Position numbers and translations under genes: made by a program. The notes below the pieces were generated by a model. That model worked only from the letters and a program-made list of their open reading frames with translations, did no database searches and was not told the DNA's origin. DNA of 29,655 nucleotides, taken from positions 1-29,655 of the forward strand of contig JAEXLD010000104.1 in the NCBI GenBank assembly GCA_023445445.1, written 5' to 3'. Origin of the DNA: Bacillota bacterium (GTDB taxonomy: Bacteria > Bacillota > Clostridia > Clostridiales > Clostridiaceae). This document shows positions 1 through 7,035 of this stretch, in pieces; the stretch's first letter is position 1, and every line of letters starts with the position of its first letter.

Positions 1-17
1 TAAAGAAAATGAAATAG
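1..17 (+). CDS. possible 3' end of upstream gene (rsmB-like?)
   Basis: Only a few codons are in the window. Reading in the frame that ends at the TAG at 15-17 gives a basic tail, Lys-Lys-Met-Lys. The 16S rRNA cytosine methyltransferase gene rsmB commonly precedes rlmN in Firmicutes, and a lysine-rich tail suits that family. This is inference from synteny. The other two frames also stop here (TAA at 1-3, TAG at 23-25), so the frame is not certain. Confidence 0.25.
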
Positions 18-26
18 GTGAATAGA

Positions 27-1058
27 ATGGAAAATATATTAGATTACAGTATGGAAGAAATTTCAGTATGGATGAAAGAAAATGGAGAAAGTGCTTTTAG
101 AGCAAAACAAGTATTTTCTTGGATATACAATAACGTTTGGGAATTTGAAGATATGAAAAATTTACCAAAAGCTTTAGTTGAAAAGCTTAAGGAGAATTTT
201 TATATAGGAGTTCCTGAAATAGTAGGAGAATATGACTCTACGACAGATGCAACTAAAAAGATATTATTCGCTTTTAAGGATAAAAATATTATTGAAAGTG
301 TAATAATGAAATATAATTATGGAAATACAATTTGTATTTCTACTCAAGTAGGTTGTAGAATGGGATGTAAGTTCTGTGCTTCAACTTTAGAAGGAAGAGT
401 TAGAAATTTAACAGCTGGTGAAATATTATCAGAGGTTATGGTAGCTCAAAAGGTATTAGGAGAAAGAATTTCTAATATAGTATTAATGGGAAGTGGAGAA
501 CCATTAGATAACTATGAAAATGTAACTAAGTTTTTAGATTTAGTTAATGCTGAATATGGGTTAAATATTGGGCAAAGACATATTACTCTTTCTACTTGTG
601 GACTTGTACCTAAAATTTATGAATTGGCTGATAAGGGGTATAGTATAACTTTAGCAATATCTTTACATGCTTTTAATGATGAGAAGAGAAGAGAAATAAT
701 GCCAATTGCAAATAAATATTCTATAAAAGAAATTTTAGAAGCGTGTGATTACTACTTTGAGAAAACTGGTAGAAGAATTTCTTTTGAATATTCTTTAGTT
801 TCAGGTATAAATGATGGGGTAGAAGATGCTAATGCATTATCAAAATTATTAAAAGGTAGACAATGTCATATTAATTTAATACCAGTAAATGAAATTAAAG
901 AAAATACTCTAAAGAGACCTTCTAAAAAGACTATAGAAGAATTTGAAAAGATAGTTAGTAATCATGGATTAGATGTAACTGTTAGAAAAGAAATGGGTAA
1001 TGATATTAATGCTGCTTGTGGTCAATTAAGGAGAAACTTCTTAAAGACTAAAAATTAG
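27..1058 (+). CDS. rlmN: dual-specificity 23S rRNA / tRNA adenine-C2 methyltransferase RlmN
   Basis: A radical SAM enzyme that methylates C2 of A2503 in 23S rRNA and of A37 in some tRNAs, acting in the cytoplasm on decoding accuracy. The protein has 343 residues, normal for the family. It shows the 4Fe-4S motif CRMGCKFC (Cys110, 114, 117), the GSGEPLDN segment, and the C-terminal methyl-carrying cysteine in NDINAACGQLR (about Cys331); both cysteine sets needed for the ping-pong mechanism are present. I chose the ATG at 27 because AGGTG at 16-20 lies 6 bases upstream; the in-frame GTG at 18 would sit inside that ribosome binding site. prpC follows after about a dozen bases, so the two are probably cotranscribed, as in related clostridia and bacilli. 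Confidence 0.96.
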   Translation: MENILDYSMEEISVWMKENGESAFRAKQVFSWIYNNVWEFEDMKNLPKALVEKLKENFYIGVPEIVGEYDSTTDATKKILFAFKDKNIIESVIMKYNYGNTICISTQVGCRMGCKFCASTLEGRVRNLTAGEILSEVMVAQKVLGERISNIVLMGSGEPLDNYENVTKFLDLVNAEYGLNIGQRHITLSTCGLVPKIYELADKGYSITLAISLHAFNDEKRREIMPIANKYSIKEILEACDYYFEKTGRRISFEYSLVSGINDGVEDANALSKLLKGRQCHINLIPVNEIKENTLKRPSKKTIEEFEKIVSNHGLDVTVRKEMGNDINAACGQLRRNFLKTKN

Positions 1059-1072
1059 AGGAGTGGGTTTTG

Positions 1073-1792
1073 GTGATTGGTATAAAAAGTGATTTAGGCA
1101 ATATAAGAACCTTAAATGAGGATTATGCTGAGTTTTATGAAGATAAGAATTACAAAATTTGTGTATTAGCTGATGGAATGGGTGGCCATAATGCTGGCGA
1201 AGTTGCTAGTAAGGCTGCCACCAAGGCCTTAATAAAATACATAAAAGATAATATAGATACTTACAATACCAAAGAATTATTAGAAAATGCAGTAAAATAT
1301 GCTAATATAAAAGTTTTTAACCTTTCTAATTGTTCAGATACTTATATGGGAATGGGAACAACTTTAGTAGCATGTTTAATTACAAAAGAAGAAATATTAA
1401 TAGCTAATATTGGAGATAGTTCTTGTTATGGAATTAAAGATGACAAAATAGTAAAAATAACTAAGGACCATTCATTAGTTCAAGAACTTGTTGACTGCGG
1501 CAGCATTTCTTATGAACAAGCAATCAATCATCCACAAAAAAATGTTATAACAAGAGCAATAGGAACAGCAGAAACTGTAGAAGTTGATGTATTTGAAATT
1601 AAAAAAAATGAATATGACTATTTCTTAATGTGTAGTGATGGATTAAGCAATGAATTTGATTTAGATAATATTAAATCTTTTAATATAGAAGAAAAGGAAT
1701 TACAGAATATTTGTGAAAAACTAGTTGAAAGTGCAAAGTTTAATGGTGGAAGAGACAATATAACTGTAATGTTATTTGGAGGAGAGGTGTAA
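1073..1792 (+). CDS. prpC: PP2C-family Ser/Thr protein phosphatase PrpC (Stp)
   Basis: A metal-dependent protein phosphatase that reverses phosphorylation by the PASTA kinase encoded immediately downstream. About 240 residues, a stand-alone PP2C domain with no membrane segment. The PP2C signatures appear in order: NEDYA near residue 17, ADGMGGHNAGE near 34-43, GTTLVA, IGDSSCYG, TRAIG, MCSDGLSNE and the terminal GRDNITV. The aspartates of the DG, GD, SDG and RDN motifs that bind the two metal ions are all present. The start is not ATG: GAGGAG at 1058-1063 serves either a TTG at 1070 or a GTG at 1073. I prefer GTG for spacing, but the difference is one codon. The stop is one base from the prkC start, which indicates translational coupling of the phosphatase/kinase pair. 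Confidence 0.95.
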   Translation: MIGIKSDLGNIRTLNEDYAEFYEDKNYKICVLADGMGGHNAGEVASKAATKALIKYIKDNIDTYNTKELLENAVKYANIKVFNLSNCSDTYMGMGTTLVACLITKEEILIANIGDSSCYGIKDDKIVKITKDHSLVQELVDCGSISYEQAINHPQKNVITRAIGTAETVEVDVFEIKKNEYDYFLMCSDGLSNEFDLDNIKSFNIEEKELQNICEKLVESAKFNGGRDNITVMLFGGEV

Positions 1793-1793
1793 C

Positions 1794-3764
1794 ATGAAGG
1801 GAATTATTCTAGGCGGTAGATATGAGCTTCTTGAAAAAATTGGGGAAGGCGGAATGGCTGAGGTATATAAATCCAAAGATAATAAATTAAATAGGTTTGT
1901 TGCAATAAAAATATTAAAAAAGCAATTTGCTGATAATGAAGATATATCATTAAAATTTAAAAGAGAAGCTACTGCCATTGCAAATTTATCTGATGCTAAT
2001 ATAGTTAATGTTCTTGATGTTGGAACTCAAGATGATATTAACTATATAGTAATGGAGTATGTATGTGGGAAAACATTAAAAGAACTTATTAAATATAGTG
2101 GAAAGCTTAATTATAATACTGCAATAAAGATAGCCTTGCAAATTGCAAAAGCTTTAGATTGTGCCCATAGAAATAATATCATTCATAGAGATATTAAATC
2201 ACAAAATATAATGGTTACTGAATTAGGGGAAGTTAAAGTTACAGACTTTGGAATAGCAAAATCTACTGATTCACAAACAATAACTAATACTACTAGTATT
2301 ATAGGTTCAGCACATTATCTTTCACCGGAACAAGCAAAAGGTACTTATATAGATTTTAGAACGGATATATATTCTTTTGGAATAGTATTGTATGAAATGG
2401 TAACAGGAAGATTACCATTTGAGGGGGATTCTCCAGTTACAGTAGCATTAAAGCATTTGCAAGAAGATCCTGTGCCACCTAAAAATATTAATGCTGCTAT
2501 TCCAGATAGCTTAAATAAACTTATACTTAAAGCTATCCAAAAGGAACCTATTAAAAGATACCAAAATGCAAAGGAAATAATCCAAGATTTACAAAAGATA
2601 CAAGATAATCCTGATATTATTATAGGAGAAGATTTAAAGAATACTGATAATGATAATACTATTATTATGAGTCCAATTAGTACTTCAATGAATACTACAA
2701 ATACATCTCATATATCTAAATTAGAAGATGATTATTATGACGATGAATACGATGAGGATTATGATGATTTTGATGAAGAAGAAAAGCCAAGGAAGAAAAA
2801 GAATAGTACTGGGCTTAAGAAAACTTTAATTACAGTTGGAATTATAATTGTACTTTTACTTTTAGGTTCTGTTGGATATTTCTTAGCAATGGGATCTGGA
2901 AATAATAAAGATGTTGTGGTACCTAATATTGTAGGTAAATTAACTGATGATGCTAAACAAGAAGTTGAAGCATTAGGTTTAAAGTTAGAAATAAAATCTA
3001 AGGAAAAAAGTGATAAGCCTGAAAATACTATTTTAGAAACAGATCCTAAAGCTAATATGACGGTTAAAAAAGGAACTGTAATAAATGTTTTAGTATCAGC
3101 TGGGGAAGAAGAAATACTAATGCCAGACCTTAGGGGTTATGAAAAAACTAGTATTGAAAGAAGACTAAAGGATAAAAATATAACTAATTATACTATAAAA
3201 GAGGAATATAGTGATGATGTAAATCTAGGCTATTTAATTAAGCAAACACCTGAGAGAGATACAAAAATCACTAAGGATACAAACATAGAAATAGTTGTAA
3301 GTAAGGGACCAGAAACAAAACTTGTTGATATTATAGATGTAACAGGTAAAACTTTATCAGAAGCAAAATCATCTTTAAAAGGCCTTGAAATTACTGTTGT
3401 AGAGGAAATTACTAATGATAAGTCAAAAGATGGAATAGTGTTAAAACAAAGTATTCCGCCTACTACGATTAAAGAGGGAACAGCCATAACTTTAACAGTG
3501 GGTAAGTATGAAGAAAAGAAAATCGATATTTCTTCATTAATTAAACAAGGAATGTCAGTAGACGAAGCTGAAAATATCTTAGTTAGTAATGGAATAAGTT
3601 ACGAGCTATTAGGTAATGGAGATTTAGTTGATAGTTTTACAACAACAATAAAAGATGGAGAAGTTGTAAAAATTAAAACTAAAAAGTCTGAACCACAAAA
3701 TACACCAGGAAATGCTGGTAATAATGAAGAAAAGCCACCAGTAAATAATTCAAATAGTAACTAA
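1794..3764 (+). CDS. prkC: PASTA-domain Ser/Thr protein kinase PrkC (Stk1)
   Basis: A membrane kinase that senses muropeptides or cell-wall state and phosphorylates cytoplasmic targets, with roles in growth, division and spore germination. The kinase domain (about 10-270) has GEGGMAEVY, catalytic Lys39 in VAIK, HRDIKSQN (Asp133), DFG 151-153 and the SAHYLSPEQ P+1 region. A linker carries a dense Asp/Glu/Tyr tract (about 310-330) followed by KPRKKK. One transmembrane helix spans about 343-366, so the kinase is cytoplasmic and the rest external. PASTA repeats lie at about 373-436, 440-505 and 509-570, with a degenerate fourth at 576-630 and a Pro/Asn-rich tail. Start ATG 1794 follows GGAGAGGTG (1781-1789); an upstream in-frame start at 1776 would lie inside prpC. 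Confidence 0.96.
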   Translation: MKGIILGGRYELLEKIGEGGMAEVYKSKDNKLNRFVAIKILKKQFADNEDISLKFKREATAIANLSDANIVNVLDVGTQDDINYIVMEYVCGKTLKELIKYSGKLNYNTAIKIALQIAKALDCAHRNNIIHRDIKSQNIMVTELGEVKVTDFGIAKSTDSQTITNTTSIIGSAHYLSPEQAKGTYIDFRTDIYSFGIVLYEMVTGRLPFEGDSPVTVALKHLQEDPVPPKNINAAIPDSLNKLILKAIQKEPIKRYQNAKEIIQDLQKIQDNPDIIIGEDLKNTDNDNTIIMSPISTSMNTTNTSHISKLEDDYYDDEYDEDYDDFDEEEKPRKKKNSTGLKKTLITVGIIIVLLLLGSVGYFLAMGSGNNKDVVVPNIVGKLTDDAKQEVEALGLKLEIKSKEKSDKPENTILETDPKANMTVKKGTVINVLVSAGEEEILMPDLRGYEKTSIERRLKDKNITNYTIKEEYSDDVNLGYLIKQTPERDTKITKDTNIEIVVSKGPETKLVDIIDVTGKTLSEAKSSLKGLEITVVEEITNDKSKDGIVLKQSIPPTTIKEGTAITLTVGKYEEKKIDISSLIKQGMSVDEAENILVSNGISYELLGNGDLVDSFTTTIKDGEVVKIKTKKSEPQNTPGNAGNNEEKPPVNNSNSN

Positions 3765-3770
3765 TAAATA

Positions 3771-3798
3771 AAGCCAGTTTTAATACTGGCTTTTATTT
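3771..3798 (+). terminator. intrinsic terminator after prkC
   Basis: An 8-bp perfect stem AAGCCAGT / ACTGGCTT (3771-3778 with 3785-3792) with a 6-base loop is followed by a T-rich run. The flanking A-rich and T-rich bases extend the pairing with one bulge. It closes the rlmN-prpC-prkC unit just after the prkC stop. Confidence 0.8.
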
Positions 3799-3839
3799 AT
3801 AAGAAAATTTATTTGCATTTTTTACTTAAATCTGTTTAT

Positions 3840-3845
3840 TATAAT
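3840..3845 (+). promoter_or_regulatory. putative sigma-A -10 box for rsgA-rpe-thiN
   Basis: A perfect TATAAT follows the prkC terminator, about 30 bases before the rsgA start. No good -35 is found at 16-18 bases spacing; the closest TTG-type hexamer (TTGCAT, 3813-3818) is 21 bases away, so activity is uncertain. The box ends just before an in-frame ATG at 3847, which argues that this upstream ATG is not the rsgA start. Confidence 0.4.
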
Positions 3846-3873
3846 TATGAAGATAAAATTATTTGGAGGAATT

Positions 3874-4743
3874 ATGGAAGGAAAAATAATAAAAGGAATC
3901 GGTGGGTTTTACTATGTTAAGACTAAAGATGAAGTTATAGAATGTAAGGCTAGAGGGAAGTTTAGGCACAAGGATATGAAGCCAATGGTTGGAGATAATG
4001 TGCTTATTAATGTATCTAATGGCAAGGGGGTAATTGAGGATATACTAGAAAGAACCTCAGAGTTAATAAGACCTACTGTAGCAAATGTTACTCAAGCTTT
4101 TGTAGTGTTTGCAATAAAAAATCCAGATATAAATTTTGATCTTTTAAATAGATTTTTAATTTTATGTGAGTATAACAATATTAACTCTATAGTATGTTTA
4201 AATAAAATGGATTTAGCTTCAGAAGAAGAAAAAGAAGAAGTAAAAAATAAAATAAATGATATTGGATATGAAGTTTTATTTATAAATGCAAAAAAAGGAT
4301 TAGGAATAGAAATTCTTAAAGAAAAATTATCTGGGGAAGAAACAGTTTTATGTGGGCCTTCTGGAGCAGGAAAATCAACACTTATAAATACACTTATAAA
4401 TAGAAGTCATATGGAAACAGGAGTAGTTTCTGAAAAAATTGGTAGAGGAAAACATACAACTAGACATAGTGAACTTATTGAAATAGAAAATGGTTATTTA
4501 GTAGATAGTCCTGGATTTTCTAATATAGATATTAGTTTTATGAATAAAGAAAATCTTAGATATAGTTTTCCAGAATTTGAAGAATATAATCATAGCTGCA
4601 AATTTAGAGGATGCCTTCATAACAAAGAACCAGAATGTGCAGTAAAAAAGGCATTAAGTGAAGGTAAAATAAATGAATATAGATATGATTTTTATATTAG
4701 AATATTAGAAGAGTTACAAGAGGGGGAAAAGCACAAATGGTAA
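3874..4743 (+). CDS. rsgA: ribosome small-subunit-dependent GTPase RsgA (YloQ/CpgA)
   Basis: A circularly permuted GTPase that helps the late maturation of the 30S subunit. 289 residues from this start. The order of motifs is the permuted one: an N-terminal OB-fold region (about 1-65), then G4 NKMD (110-113), a G5-like NAKK, G1 GPSGAGKST (161-169), switch region TTRH and G3 DSPG (211-214). A C-terminal zinc-binding Cys/Cys/His/Cys set follows in CKFRGCLHNKEPEC (Cys242, Cys247, His249, Cys255). The ATG at 3874 has GGAGG at 3865-3869. A longer in-frame start at 3847 abuts a -10 box and has no ribosome binding site. The stop overlaps the rpe start by 7 bases, showing translational coupling. Confidence 0.96.
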   Translation: MEGKIIKGIGGFYYVKTKDEVIECKARGKFRHKDMKPMVGDNVLINVSNGKGVIEDILERTSELIRPTVANVTQAFVVFAIKNPDINFDLLNRFLILCEYNNINSIVCLNKMDLASEEEKEEVKNKINDIGYEVLFINAKKGLGIEILKEKLSGEETVLCGPSGAGKSTLINTLINRSHMETGVVSEKIGRGKHTTRHSELIEIENGYLVDSPGFSNIDISFMNKENLRYSFPEFEEYNHSCKFRGCLHNKEPECAVKKALSEGKINEYRYDFYIRILEELQEGEKHKW

Positions 4744-5381
4744 AAATATCACCATCAATATTATCAGCAGATTTTTCAAAATTAGGAGAAGAAATTATAA
4801 AAGTAGATGAAGCAGGAGCAGATTTTATTCACATAGATGTAATGGATGGGAATTTTGTACCTAATATTACTATAGGGATACCAGTAATAAAATCAATTAG
4901 AAATAAAACTAAAAAGGTATTTGATGTTCATTTAATGGTAGAGAATCCATCAAGATATATTGATGATTTCGTTAATGCAGGAGCAGATATAATAACTATC
5001 CATTACGAAGCAGAAAAACATATAGATAGAGCTGTTGAGTATATTAAGTCTAAGGGAGTTAAAGTAGGAGTTTCATTAAACCCTGGAACACCAACCTATG
5101 TATTAAAAGACATAATAGAAAAACTAGATTTAGTATTAATAATGTCAGTTAATCCGGGATTTGGAGGACAAAAGTTTATTCCATATGCTTTAAATAAAGT
5201 GAAAGAAATAAAAGAAATGAGTATTGAAGTAAACAAAGACTTGCTTATTGAAGTAGATGGAGGAGTTGATAAGAATAATTCTAAAGCATTAATTGAAGCT
5301 GGAGCAAATGTTTTAGTTGCTGGATCTGCTATATTTGGTGATGGAAAGCTTAAAGAAAATATAGAAGCTATAAGAGGGTAA
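4737..5381 (+). CDS. rpe: ribulose-5-phosphate 3-epimerase
   Basis: Interconverts ribulose-5-phosphate and xylulose-5-phosphate in the non-oxidative pentose phosphate pathway. 214 residues, a complete TIM barrel. It begins with the typical SPSILSADF and has the metal ligands His32 and Asp34 (IHIDVMDG), His65 (DVHLMVENP) and Asp174 (EVDGGVD). The phosphate-binding loop MSVNPGFGGQKF is intact. The start lies inside the end of rsgA, with the purine run AGAGGGGG at about 4719-4726 as ribosome binding site. The rsgA-rpe-thiN order is conserved in Firmicutes. Confidence 0.97.
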   Translation: MVKISPSILSADFSKLGEEIIKVDEAGADFIHIDVMDGNFVPNITIGIPVIKSIRNKTKKVFDVHLMVENPSRYIDDFVNAGADIITIHYEAEKHIDRAVEYIKSKGVKVGVSLNPGTPTYVLKDIIEKLDLVLIMSVNPGFGGQKFIPYALNKVKEIKEMSIEVNKDLLIEVDGGVDKNNSKALIEAGANVLVAGSAIFGDGKLKENIEAIRG

Positions 5382-5385
5382 TTTA

Positions 5386-6021
5386 ATGAAAGCTGTAATT
5401 ATGTCAGGTGGAAAAGAGCCATCAAAGGCTTTAGTCTTTAAAGAAATAAAAGATTCAAATATGATTATTGGTGCAGATAAAGGCTGTGAAGTACTATATA
5501 AGTATGATATAATACCAGATTATATTTTAGGAGATTTTGATTCTGCAAATGAAGATATAATAAATTTAATAGAAGAAAAAGCTTCAAAAAAAATAAAATA
5601 TAAAAGAGAAAAAGATTATACAGATACTGAAATTGCTTATAATTTAGCTGTGGAAAAGGGAGCAGATGAAATAATATTATTAGGTGCAACTGGCACTAGA
5701 TATGATCATTCTTTAAGTAATTTTGGACTTATGTTAAGAGGTTTAAAGAAAGGGATTAAAGTTAAAGTTATTGATGATAATAATTATATTTTTTTAACTG
5801 ATAAACCAATTACTTTAAAAGGTAATAAAGGAGATACTATTTCATTTCAAGCTTATTGCGATGAAGTTAAAAACTTTAATATAACTGGAGCTAAGTATAA
5901 TTTAACTAATTTTACTTTAAAATTAGGTGATAGCATAACTACTTCTAATGAATTTTTAGAAGATGAAATAAAAATATCCTTTGATAATGGGGTTGTAATG
6001 ATTCTTTATACAAATGATTAA
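5386..6021 (+). CDS. thiN: thiamine diphosphokinase (thiamine pyrophosphokinase)
   Basis: Transfers pyrophosphate from ATP to thiamine to give thiamine diphosphate, the cofactor of transketolase and pyruvate:ferredoxin oxidoreductase. 211 residues, the usual bacterial length. The catalytic N-terminal half shows GDFDS (49-53), DYTDTE (77-82) and GATGTRYDH (100-108); the acidic residues bind magnesium and pyrophosphate. The C-terminal half is the beta-rich thiamine-binding domain, less conserved, ending in a hydrophobic strand. It starts 4 bases after the rpe stop and is the last gene of this transcription unit, followed by a hairpin terminator. Confidence 0.94.
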   Translation: MKAVIMSGGKEPSKALVFKEIKDSNMIIGADKGCEVLYKYDIIPDYILGDFDSANEDIINLIEEKASKKIKYKREKDYTDTEIAYNLAVEKGADEIILLGATGTRYDHSLSNFGLMLRGLKKGIKVKVIDDNNYIFLTDKPITLKGNKGDTISFQAYCDEVKNFNITGAKYNLTNFTLKLGDSITTSNEFLEDEIKISFDNGVVMILYTND

Positions 6022-6027
6022 AAAATT

Positions 6028-6082
6028 AATCACTCATTTTATTTATTTGCATACAATGTATATAAGAGATGAGTGATTTTTT
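6028..6082 (+). terminator. thiN terminator hairpin with a long loop
   Basis: A 10-bp perfect stem, AATCACTCAT (6028-6037) with ATGAGTGATT (6069-6078), encloses a 31-base loop and runs straight into six T residues (6077-6082). It starts a few bases after the thiN stop. The loop contains a sigma-E-like -10 sequence, so a transcript starting there would lack the left arm and could not form the terminator. Confidence 0.65.
6050..6057 (+). promoter_or_regulatory. putative sigma-E -10 element for spoVM
   Basis: CATACAAT matches the mother-cell sigma-E -10 consensus (CATAcAnT) completely. The bases 13-15 positions upstream (around 6028-6036, AATCACTCA) match the -35 poorly. spoVM is sigma-E dependent in Bacillus subtilis, and the predicted start near 6064-6066 leaves a short leader with GGAGGT before spoVM. 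Confidence 0.55.
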
Positions 6083-6096
6083 ATGGAGGTCAAAGT

Positions 6097-6168
6097 ATGA
6101 AGATAATAGCTATAAAATTACCTAAGTTTTTATCTAATTTAATTAAATTTTTTAGAAGAAAAAGATAA
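6097..6168 (+). CDS. spoVM: stage V sporulation protein M (SpoVM), 23 residues
   Basis: A tiny amphipathic-helix protein that inserts into the outer forespore membrane, prefers its positive curvature, and anchors the coat base protein SpoIVA; it also affects FtsH. The peptide reads MKIIAIKLPKF, then LSNLIKFFRRKR. The B. subtilis protein has 26 residues and begins MKFYTIKLPKF, so the IKLPKF block and the key Pro9 are conserved. The basic C-terminus suits membrane-surface binding. GGAGGT at 6085-6090 lies 6 bases before the ATG. The place between thiN and convergent rpmB is the same as in B. subtilis. It is easily missed because of its size. Confidence 0.93.
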   Translation: MKIIAIKLPKFLSNLIKFFRRKR

Positions 6169-6210
6169 TACATATGAAAAGAACAAAACTATAATGTATT
6201 AAAAATAAAA

Positions 6211-6240
6211 AATGCAATTGTTAAACAATTGCATTTTTTA
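6211..6240. terminator. bidirectional terminator between spoVM and rpmB
   Basis: TGCAATTG and CAATTGCA pair around a TTAAA loop (6213-6220 with 6226-6233), with an A run before and a T run after, so it has the form of an intrinsic terminator on both strands. It sits between convergent spoVM (+) and rpmB (-) and can serve both. Confidence 0.88.
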
Positions 6241-6247
6241 TTTGAAC

Positions 6248-6439
6248 TTATATTGCTCTTTGAACCTTACCAGATCTAAGGCATCTTGTACATACATGAA
6301 CTGTTTTTGGTGTTCCATTAACTAAAGCCTTTACTCTCTTTATGTTAGGAGCCCAAGTTCTCTTTGATTGACGATGTGAGTGGGAGTATTGAGTTCCAGA
6401 TACAACCCCTTTGTTACAAACTTCGCATCTTCTTGCCAC
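6248..6439 (-). CDS. rpmB: 50S ribosomal protein L28 (bL28), zinc-binding form
   Basis: A structural protein of the large ribosomal subunit. 63 residues, the usual short Firmicute form. It has CEVC (Cys5, Cys8) and CTRC near residues 51-54, so it is the zinc-ribbon (C+) version. The start is GTG at 6437-6439 on the minus strand, with a strong AAGGAGGTG (6447-6455) 7 bases upstream; no ATG competes. It is transcribed alone, against its neighbours, as in B. subtilis, and stops just before the shared terminator. Confidence 0.97.
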   Translation of the reverse strand: MARRCEVCNKGVVSGTQYSHSHRQSKRTWAPNIKRVKALVNGTPKTVHVCTRCLRSGKVQRAI

Positions 6440-6493
6440 TTGAAAACACCTCCTTGTTTTTGAAGATAATTTCTCTTCAATAGGACAGATTAA

Positions 6494-6523
6494 ATTTTAA
6501 CATAGTACCCCTTATAAAAGCAA
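6494..6523 (-). promoter_or_regulatory. putative sigma-A promoter of rpmB
   Basis: On the minus strand TTGCTT (6518-6523) and TAAAAT (6494-6499) are 18 bases apart, about 55 bases before the GTG start. An inverted repeat, CCCCTT (6508-6513) and AAGGGG (6522-6527) on the plus strand, covers the -35 and part of the spacer and might be an operator; this is speculative. Confidence 0.5.
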
Positions 6524-6614
6524 GGGGAAATAATAAAAAAGTGAAAAAACTTTTAAAATAAAGGCATTAATATATTTTATAGTAGCTTCATATAATAAGC
6601 TTATTAATATTTAC

Positions 6615-6643
6615 TTGAATAATAAATATAAGTAATATAAAAT
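6615..6643 (+). promoter_or_regulatory. putative sigma-A promoter of the asp23-fakA unit
   Basis: TTGAAT (6615-6620) and TAAAAT (6638-6643) are separated by 17 bases, some 33 bases before the Asp23-family start. The surroundings are extremely A+T-rich, so alternative -10 choices exist. Confidence 0.5.
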
Positions 6644-6676
6644 ATAGTGTATAGATATTGATAAGGAGGTTTCTAT

Positions 6677-7024
6677 ATGGTAGGATATTCAAATGAACTT
6701 GGAAATATACATTATTCTGAAGAGGTACTTGCAAAAATAGTTGGTTTATCAACTATGGAATGCTATGGCGTGGTAGGAATGGTTTCCAAGAATGCAACTG
6801 AAGGATTATGGGAATTAATGAGAATAGAAAATTTAAGCAAAGGCGTTAAGCTAAAATTTGATAATGATAAATTAATAGTTGAATTATTTGTTATGGTTGA
6901 ATATGGAACTAAAATTTCAGAAATAGCAAATAACATAATACAAAAGGTACGTTATAGTGTGGAAAACTTTACTGGATTAAAAGTTTCATCTGTTACAGTA
7001 AATGTTCAAGCAGTGAGAGTCTAG
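6677..7024 (+). CDS. Asp23/Gls24 family envelope stress response protein (YloU-like)
   Basis: A small cytoplasmic protein of the Asp23/Gls24 family, whose members associate with the membrane and are linked to envelope homeostasis; the exact role of this paralog is not established. 115 residues with the usual pattern: an N-terminal strand-rich start (GNIHYSEEVLAKIVGLSTMECYGVVGM), a central LIVELFVMVEYG segment, and the terminal VTVNVQAVRV strand. There is no signal peptide or membrane helix. The ribosome binding site AAGGAGG is at about 6662-6668. The gene starts a transcription unit and ends 11 bases before fakA. The pairing with a DAK2-domain fatty acid kinase is conserved in Firmicutes, which suggests a link with membrane lipids. 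Confidence 0.92.
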   Translation: MVGYSNELGNIHYSEEVLAKIVGLSTMECYGVVGMVSKNATEGLWELMRIENLSKGVKLKFDNDKLIVELFVMVEYGTKISEIANNIIQKVRYSVENFTGLKVSSVTVNVQAVRV

Positions 7025-7035
7025 GAGGGAAAAAG

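Noticed and set aside
3847..3873. Longer N-terminus for RsgA from ATG 3847
   Set aside because: This ATG begins 2 bases after a perfect -10 box and has no ribosome binding site, while ATG 3874 has GGAGG and the usual N-terminus.
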